DNA of 64,000 nt, from positions 806,001 through 870,000 of the forward strand of contig AMFN01000003.1 of the NCBI GenBank assembly GCA_000302695.1, in the 5' to 3' direction. The first letter of the stretch is position 1. Every line of letters begins with the position of its first letter. Below the pieces are notes generated by a model. The model was given only the letters and a program-made list of their open reading frames with translations. It was not told the DNA's origin and ran no database searches. Position numbers and translations under genes: made by a program. The stretch comes from Enterobacteriaceae bacterium LSJC7 (GTDB taxonomy: Bacteria; Pseudomonadota; Gammaproteobacteria; Enterobacterales; Enterobacteriaceae). Below, piece by piece: positions 59,874 through 64,000 of the stretch.

Positions 59874-60245
59874 ATGAAGATAAGAAAAACTGCCGGTCTA
59901 CTGCTTGCGCTGCTGATGCTCGCCCCTGCCAGCTGGGCCAAACTTAGCGCCCACGAAGAAGCCCGTGTACAGGCCATGCTTACGGCATTAAGTGAGCAGC
60001 AGGGACTCATCTTTATCCGCAACGGCAGCGAGCACACCAGTGAGGAAGCCGTGTCTCACTTGCGCCTTAAGCTTAAAAACACCCGCAACCGTATTAACAC
60101 CGCCGATCAGTTTATTGATAAGGTCGCGTCATCATCATCCATTACTGGCAAACCGTATACTGTGCGCATTCCCGGTAAAGGTGATGAAAACGCAGCGCCG
60201 TTTCTTCATCGCCTGATAGCTGAATCTGACGCGAAAGTGAAATAA
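59874..60245 (+). CDS. yfeK: YfeK, secreted DUF5329 protein
   Basis: 123 residues. The signal peptide ends near LAPASWA; the mature part [40 protein letters not shown] and [28 protein letters not shown] matches E. coli YfeK closely, including the invariant EAVSHLR and [10 protein letters not shown]. Periplasmic, function unknown. AAGGAAAT precedes the ATG. The GSEHTSEE stretch replaces GDEHTCDE of E. coli, so the cysteine there is lost. Confidence 0.92.
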   Translation: MKIRKTAGLLLALLMLAPASWAKLSAHEEARVQAMLTALSEQQGLIFIRNGSEHTSEEAVSHLRLKLKNTRNRINTADQFIDKVASSSSITGKPYTVRIPGKGDENAAPFLHRLIAESDAKVK

Positions 60246-60273
60246 TCCACGCGGCGTCATGCCCTTTTCCTGA

Positions 60274-60307
60274 ACGCAGAAGTCCCGCCTCACCGGGACT
60301 TCTGCGT
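60274..60307 (+). terminator. hairpin after yfeK
   Basis: Perfect 13-bp stem ACGCAGAAGTCCC/GGGACTTCTGCGT with an 8-nt loop, followed by only a weak T run (ATTAAC). Confidence 0.7.
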
Positions 60308-60474
60308 ATTAACAACATGTGTTTACCATCGATGCCTTCTTGCCGTAGCACTACATGCCCGGCGTAAACCCCGCTTTTCTTCGTGGGACTATCTTGCCCG
60401 CCTGTGCACCGAATTATCCCGACTCAGCATTCTGGCGGCGTTGTACGATAACGCCCGTCCAGCTCCTGAGGTTA

Positions 60475-61209
60475 CTATTGTGCCTGCATTTTCTTCAGGT
60501 CCACCGCATCCGAAAACGGCATACATCCCGGCGCATGCGTCTTACCTGGAATAATTTTATCGCCACCGAAATAAGGCTGACGTTTTAACACGGTAGCATC
60601 CAACACGGCACGACCACGTGCGACATACTCCCGAATGTGACCCGCCCAATAGCGGTTCTCAGGCGCAACATCCGCTGCGTTAACGCCGGTTGCCTCTATG
60701 CCATTTTTAAGCGCGAGATAAATGGCCCGCTGGTTGTGAAACTTCTGCGAGATGATAATAATCTTATTTTGCGCGAAAATGTCCCTTGCCCGCAAAACAG
60801 TATCAAGTGTGGTAAAGCCCGCGTAATCACAATAGATAACCTCCGCCGGAACACCTTTTGCTACCAGCGCACGGTACATCTCCTGCGGCTCATTGTAATC
60901 GTGTCGACGGTTATCACCGCTCACGATTAACCATTTCACTTTGCCGGCATGATAGAGTGACGCCGCCGTCTCAATCCGGTTGCGAAAATAAAAACCGCCG
61001 GGCCGGGTGCCTGGCACTACGCCTGCCTCAGCGTAAACCGCCGTCCCGGCATCGGGATAAAGGCGTGAAGCAGAGGAATCCACTACCGCCTTATTAGCTC
61101 CTGCTAAAAATACAACGACCAGCAATATGATAACCGTTAAAAGAAAACACACTTTTACGGCAATTCTGCGAGACGTTCCTTTTCCTTTCACACCGGGCAT
61201 TGGGTCCAT
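60475..61209 (-). CDS. SanA/ElyC/YdcF-family (DUF218) membrane protein
   Basis: 244 residues. A single N-terminal transmembrane helix (VCFLLTVIILLVVVFLAGA) anchors a periplasmic DUF218 domain. Its markers are WLIVSGDNRRHDYNEPQEMY (G-D-N loop), GVPAEVIYCDYAGFTTLDTVLRARDIF and IIIISQKFHNQRAIYLA, all of which match SanA. SanA affects envelope permeability (vancomycin exclusion). The housekeeping sanA is elsewhere in enterobacteria, so this is a paralogue inserted between yfeK and cysM. Multiple in-frame ATGs exist at the start; the first is used. It reads opposite to yfeK. Confidence 0.87.
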   Translation of the reverse strand: MDPMPGVKGKGTSRRIAVKVCFLLTVIILLVVVFLAGANKAVVDSSASRLYPDAGTAVYAEAGVVPGTRPGGFYFRNRIETAASLYHAGKVKWLIVSGDNRRHDYNEPQEMYRALVAKGVPAEVIYCDYAGFTTLDTVLRARDIFAQNKIIIISQKFHNQRAIYLALKNGIEATGVNAADVAPENRYWAGHIREYVARGRAVLDATVLKRQPYFGGDKIIPGKTHAPGCMPFSDAVDLKKMQAQ

Positions 61210-61427
61210 CCTGTTATAAAATCAATCCCTGATCAACGGAAAGGCGTCTTATGCGCTTTCACCTCACAGCGACAATAGCTGTTTACCATCACATAATAAA
61301 AGCCGGGCAGAGTATGCCTCTGAACTTAACACGTTAAAACAATCGCGGCTTCTCTTAATGCCCACAAGGTGGATGCGACCGGCTTAACGCATACAGGCGC
61401 GCTCAAATTAACGACCATCTTTCGCCA

Positions 61428-62339
61428 TTAAATCCCCGCGCCCTGAGCAAAACTCTCTTCACCAAACACGCCTGTTGATAAATAACGGTCACCGCGATCG
61501 CAAATAATGGCCACCACCACGGCGCCGGGATTCGCCTGGGCCACCCTCAGCGCCCCGGCAACCGCACCGCCGGAACTGACTCCGCAGAAAATCCCCTCCT
61601 GGCGTGCCAGCATACGCATGGTGTTTTCCGCGTCATCCTGCGAGATATCCAGCACCTCGTCGACTAATGAGGCATCAAAAATCCCGGGCATCCACTCCTG
61701 CGGCCAGCGGCGAATACCGGGAATGCTGCTGCCTTCCTGCGGTTGTAAGCCCACAATCGTGACCGGTTTATCCTGCTCGCGCATAAAGCGTGACGTGCCG
61801 GTGATAGTCCCTGTTGTCCCCATGCTGGAGACAAAATGGCTGATGCGCCCTGCCGTCTGCTGCCAGATTTCCGGGCCGGTGGTGCGGTAATGGGCCAGCG
61901 GATTATCCGGGTTGTTAAACTGGTCCAGCACTTTACCTTCACCGCGCTCGGCCATCTCTTGTGCCAGAGTGCGTGCGCCTTCCATTCCCTGCTCTTTAGT
62001 GACCAGAATCAGCTCTGCGCCGTAGGCCTGCATTGCCGCACGGCGCTCAAGGCTCATGTTGTCCGGCATCACCAGCTTCATGCGGTAGCCTTTAAGCGCG
62101 GCTATCATTGCCAGCGCAATGCCAGTATTGCCGCTGGTTGCCTCAATCAGCACGTCACCAGGCGCGATTTCACCGCGCGCCTCAGCCTGGTTAATCATAA
62201 ACAGCGCGGCCCTGTCCTTCACAGAACCCGCCGGATTATTCCCTTCCAGCTTGACCCAGATTTCACTGCCGTTGTGCGGTGCCATACGCTGTAAACGAAC
62301 CAGCGGTGTATTGCCAATAGTGCTTTCTAATGTGCTCAC
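61428..62339 (-). CDS. cysM: cysteine synthase B
   Basis: 303 residues if the GTG at 62339 is the start, exactly the E. coli length with STLESTIGNTPLVRLQRM matching its N-terminus. PLP lysine in [23 protein letters not shown], the phosphate loop GTTGTITGTSRF and GVSSGGAVAGAL are present. It makes cysteine from O-acetylserine with sulfide or thiosulfate (via sulfocysteine). The frame is open further to 62441, with an ATG at 62357, but that start falls inside the cysA terminator tail and lacks a ribosome-binding site. The GTG itself has only a weak GGA upstream. Confidence 0.93.
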   Translation of the reverse strand: MSTLESTIGNTPLVRLQRMAPHNGSEIWVKLEGNNPAGSVKDRAALFMINQAEARGEIAPGDVLIEATSGNTGIALAMIAALKGYRMKLVMPDNMSLERRAAMQAYGAELILVTKEQGMEGARTLAQEMAERGEGKVLDQFNNPDNPLAHYRTTGPEIWQQTAGRISHFVSSMGTTGTITGTSRFMREQDKPVTIVGLQPQEGSSIPGIRRWPQEWMPGIFDASLVDEVLDISQDDAENTMRMLARQEGIFCGVSSGGAVAGALRVAQANPGAVVVAIICDRGDRYLSTGVFGEESFAQGAGI

Positions 62340-62358
62340 GTGTGTGTGTCCATGCATG

Positions 62359-62382
62359 AAAAAAGCGGCCCTCCGGCCGCTT
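62359..62382 (-). terminator. terminator after cysA
   Basis: AAGCGGCC-GGAG-GGCCGCTT read on the minus strand, followed by TTTTTT; sits between cysA and cysM. Readthrough would couple cysM to the cysPUWA operon. Confidence 0.88.
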
Positions 62383-62461
62383 GTTCTCAGGAAGATGGCG
62401 AAACCTTCCGTCAAAATAATCAAACATCCGGGACTCGGCAAGCGCCTTTCCCGGCTTTCTT

Positions 62462-63547
62462 TCAGGCGCTCTGCGCTAGCGGCTGGCTCTGAATGCGCTC
62501 CTGGCCGTGGTAAATGCGCGCATTTTGCAGGCCAACAAACAGGCGTTCACCGCGCTGCGGCACGCGCTCATCGCGCAGTACCACCGTCAGCGGCTCAGAA
62601 CTCCAGCCCAGCGGCTGAACCACCAGCTGCATAAAGTGGCCGCGCGGACTGACTTCCAGTACCTGCACCGGCAGCGGCGAATCAAGGCTGGTACGGCGGC
62701 TGACATCCACTTCCCACGGGCGCAGGAACAAATCCACCTCACCCTGCCATGACGGCGTAAAGCCAAGCGGCCAGCGGTGTGCGCCAACCTGGAACTGACC
62801 GCCGTGAATAGTACCTGGCAAACAGTTCACCTCGCCGAGAAACTCCAGCACAAAACGGGTGGCCGGTTCACGCCAGACCTGTTCCGGCACGTCTGCCTGT
62901 TCAATATTGCCCTGGCTCATCACCACCACCCGGTTAGCGACCTCCATCGCCTCTTCCTGGTCATGCGTCACGAACACGCTGGTAAACTTCAGTTCCTCAT
63001 GCAGCTCGCGCAGCCAGCGCCGCAGTTCTTTACGCACCTGGGCATCCAGCGCACCAAACGGCTCATCCAGCAGCAAAATCTGCGGCTCTACCGCCAGCGC
63101 ACGCGCTAACGCCACGCGCTGCTTCTGGCCGCCGGATAGCTGCGCCGGGAAGCGCTCAGCCAGGTGCGACAGTTGCACCATCTCCAGAAGCTTTGTCACT
63201 TTCTGGCGGATAGCGGCCGCATTCGGGCGCTCGCGCCGCGGCAGTACCGTCAGGCCAAACGCAATGTTGTCGAACACCGTCATGTGGCGAAACAGCGCAT
63301 AGTGCTGGAACACAAAGCCCACGCGCCGTTCGCGCGCGTGCAGGCGGCTTACATCGGTGCCGTGAAAGCTAATGCGCCCGCTGCTCTGGCTTTCCAGCCC
63401 GGCAATAATGCGCAGCAGCGTGGTTTTGCCGGAGCCAGACGGCCCCAGTAGCGCCACCATCTGGCCGGAAGGAATGTCCAGTGAGATATCGTTCAGCACC
63501 TGCGTGCGGCCAAAAGATTTTTTAATATTGCTTATCTCAATGCTCAT
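62462..63547 (-). CDS. cysA: sulfate/thiosulfate ABC transporter ATP-binding protein
   Basis: 361 residues. Walker [13 protein letters not shown], signature [14 protein letters not shown], Walker [13 protein letters not shown] and a C-terminal TOBE-like regulatory domain (about 240-350, [13 protein letters not shown]) with the usual arrangement. It drives sulfate and thiosulfate import with CysT(U)/CysW and the binding proteins CysP/Sbp. It overlaps cysW by 11 bp. Confidence 0.97.
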   Translation of the reverse strand: MSIEISNIKKSFGRTQVLNDISLDIPSGQMVALLGPSGSGKTTLLRIIAGLESQSSGRISFHGTDVSRLHARERRVGFVFQHYALFRHMTVFDNIAFGLTVLPRRERPNAAAIRQKVTKLLEMVQLSHLAERFPAQLSGGQKQRVALARALAVEPQILLLDEPFGALDAQVRKELRRWLRELHEELKFTSVFVTHDQEEAMEVANRVVVMSQGNIEQADVPEQVWREPATRFVLEFLGEVNCLPGTIHGGQFQVGAHRWPLGFTPSWQGEVDLFLRPWEVDVSRRTSLDSPLPVQVLEVSPRGHFMQLVVQPLGWSSEPLTVVLRDERVPQRGERLFVGLQNARIYHGQERIQSQPLAQSA

Positions 63548-64000
63548 TATTCCCCTCCTGCTGCAGGCGCTTTTCCTGGTTATTCAGGCGCCACTGCAAT
63601 GCACTCTTTAAAAACAACGTCAGAATTGCCATCAGGGTCAGCAGCGCCGCGGCGGTAAACGACCCTACACTGTTGTAATCCTGCTCCAGCAATTCAATTT
63701 GCAGCGGCAGAGACAGCGTCTCGCCGCGAATCGAGCCTGAAACCACCGAAACCGCGCCAAACTCACCAATTGCGCGGGCGTTGGTCAGTACTACGCCGTA
63801 CAGCAGCGCCCAGCGGATGTTTGGCAAGGTGACACGGCGAAACATCTGCCAGCCGGAGGCACCGAGCAAGATCGCCGCCTCATCTTCCTGGCTGCCCTGG
63901 CTCATCATCACCGGCACCAGCTCGCGCACCACAAACGGACAGGTGACAAACACGGTAACCAGCACCATGCCAGGCCAGGAGAACATCACCTGAAGGTTAT
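63537..64000 (-). CDS. cysW: sulfate/thiosulfate ABC permease CysW (cut by the window)
   Basis: C-terminal half (about 154 of roughly 290 residues). The EAA loop ...[31 protein letters not shown], followed by [15 protein letters not shown], is the ABC permease signature that contacts CysA. A C-terminal helix ([21 protein letters not shown]) ends near the stop. The frame is open to the right edge, so the N-terminus lies outside. It is the permease partner of CysA. Confidence 0.95.
   Translation of the reverse strand, partial: NLQVMFSWPGMVLVTVFVTCPFVVRELVPVMMSQGSQEDEAAILLGASGWQMFRRVTLPNIRWALLYGVVLTNARAIGEFGAVSVVSGSIRGETLSLPLQIELLEQDYNSVGSFTAAALLTLMAILTLFLKSALQWRLNNQEKRLQQEGNNEH

Overview
The window is chromosomal DNA from a member of the Enterobacteriaceae. 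From 20.8 kb to the right end, gene content and order follow the Escherichia coli 53-54 min region: mlaA, yfdC, tRNA-Arg(CCU), ypdK, alaC, glk, ypeC, mntH, nupC, pdeA (yfeA), two tRNA-Ala, yfeC-yfeD, gltX, a tRNA-Val/Lys cluster, ypeB, ligA, zipA, cysZ, cysK, ptsH-ptsI-crr, yfeK, cysM, cysA, cysW. Differences from E. coli are a ccm (cytochrome c maturation) operon between mlaA and yfdC, an ipdC gene beside glk, a DUF1479 gene, an aldo-keto reductase, no pdxK after crr, and different genes between yfeK and cysM. The ipdC-glk pairing suggests an Enterobacter/Cronobacter/Kosakonia-like genus; I cannot name the species from sequence alone.

Region 1 (1-20.6 kb) is accessory and looks like a secondary-metabolite gene cluster entering from the left. 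A tight plus-strand operon (to 11.6 kb) encodes a FabG-type ketoreductase (cut by the window edge), a beta-ketoacyl synthase with a complete Cys-His-His triad, an FAD oxidoreductase, a family-1 glycosyltransferase, a DUF1702 protein, a degenerate-receiver LuxR-type regulator, an FG-GAP/UnbV protein, an RnfD-like UnbU protein, a methyltransferase, an extended SDR and a FabZ-like dehydratase. The DUF1702, UnbV and UnbU genes are the trio normally conserved beside enediyne polyketide synthases. They are followed by a TauE/SafE permease, a TIGR03032 protein, an ABC1/UbiB-like kinase, a 1.4 kb gene-free stretch, an unknown protein, and a deoxysugar pair (3-C-methyltransferase plus NDP-hexose 2,3-dehydratase). 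The inferred product is a glycosylated, highly unsaturated type II FAS/PKS-like metabolite carrying a branched 2-deoxysugar. The ACP and other partners would lie left of the window.

Region 2 (20.8-34.3 kb) holds mlaA, the complete ccmABCDEFGHI operon, yfdC, a small P4-like integrative remnant (a region resembling the satellite ash/CI locus, a tail-anchored unknown, an intact tyrosine integrase) next to tRNA-Arg, an XRE regulator and the tiny membrane protein gene ypdK.

Region 3 (34.3-64 kb) is core genome: amino acid, sugar and metal uptake, c-di-GMP turnover, translation, DNA ligation, cell division, cysteine synthesis and the general PTS. Three anomalies stand out. A degenerate type I-E CRISPR unit (29-nt repeats, one 32-nt spacer) sits between ypeC and mntH with no cas genes in view. 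The third tRNA-Val copy has a glycine (UCC) anticodon. The adjacent tRNA-Lys carries a tRNA-Val 5' acceptor strand, leaving two mismatches.
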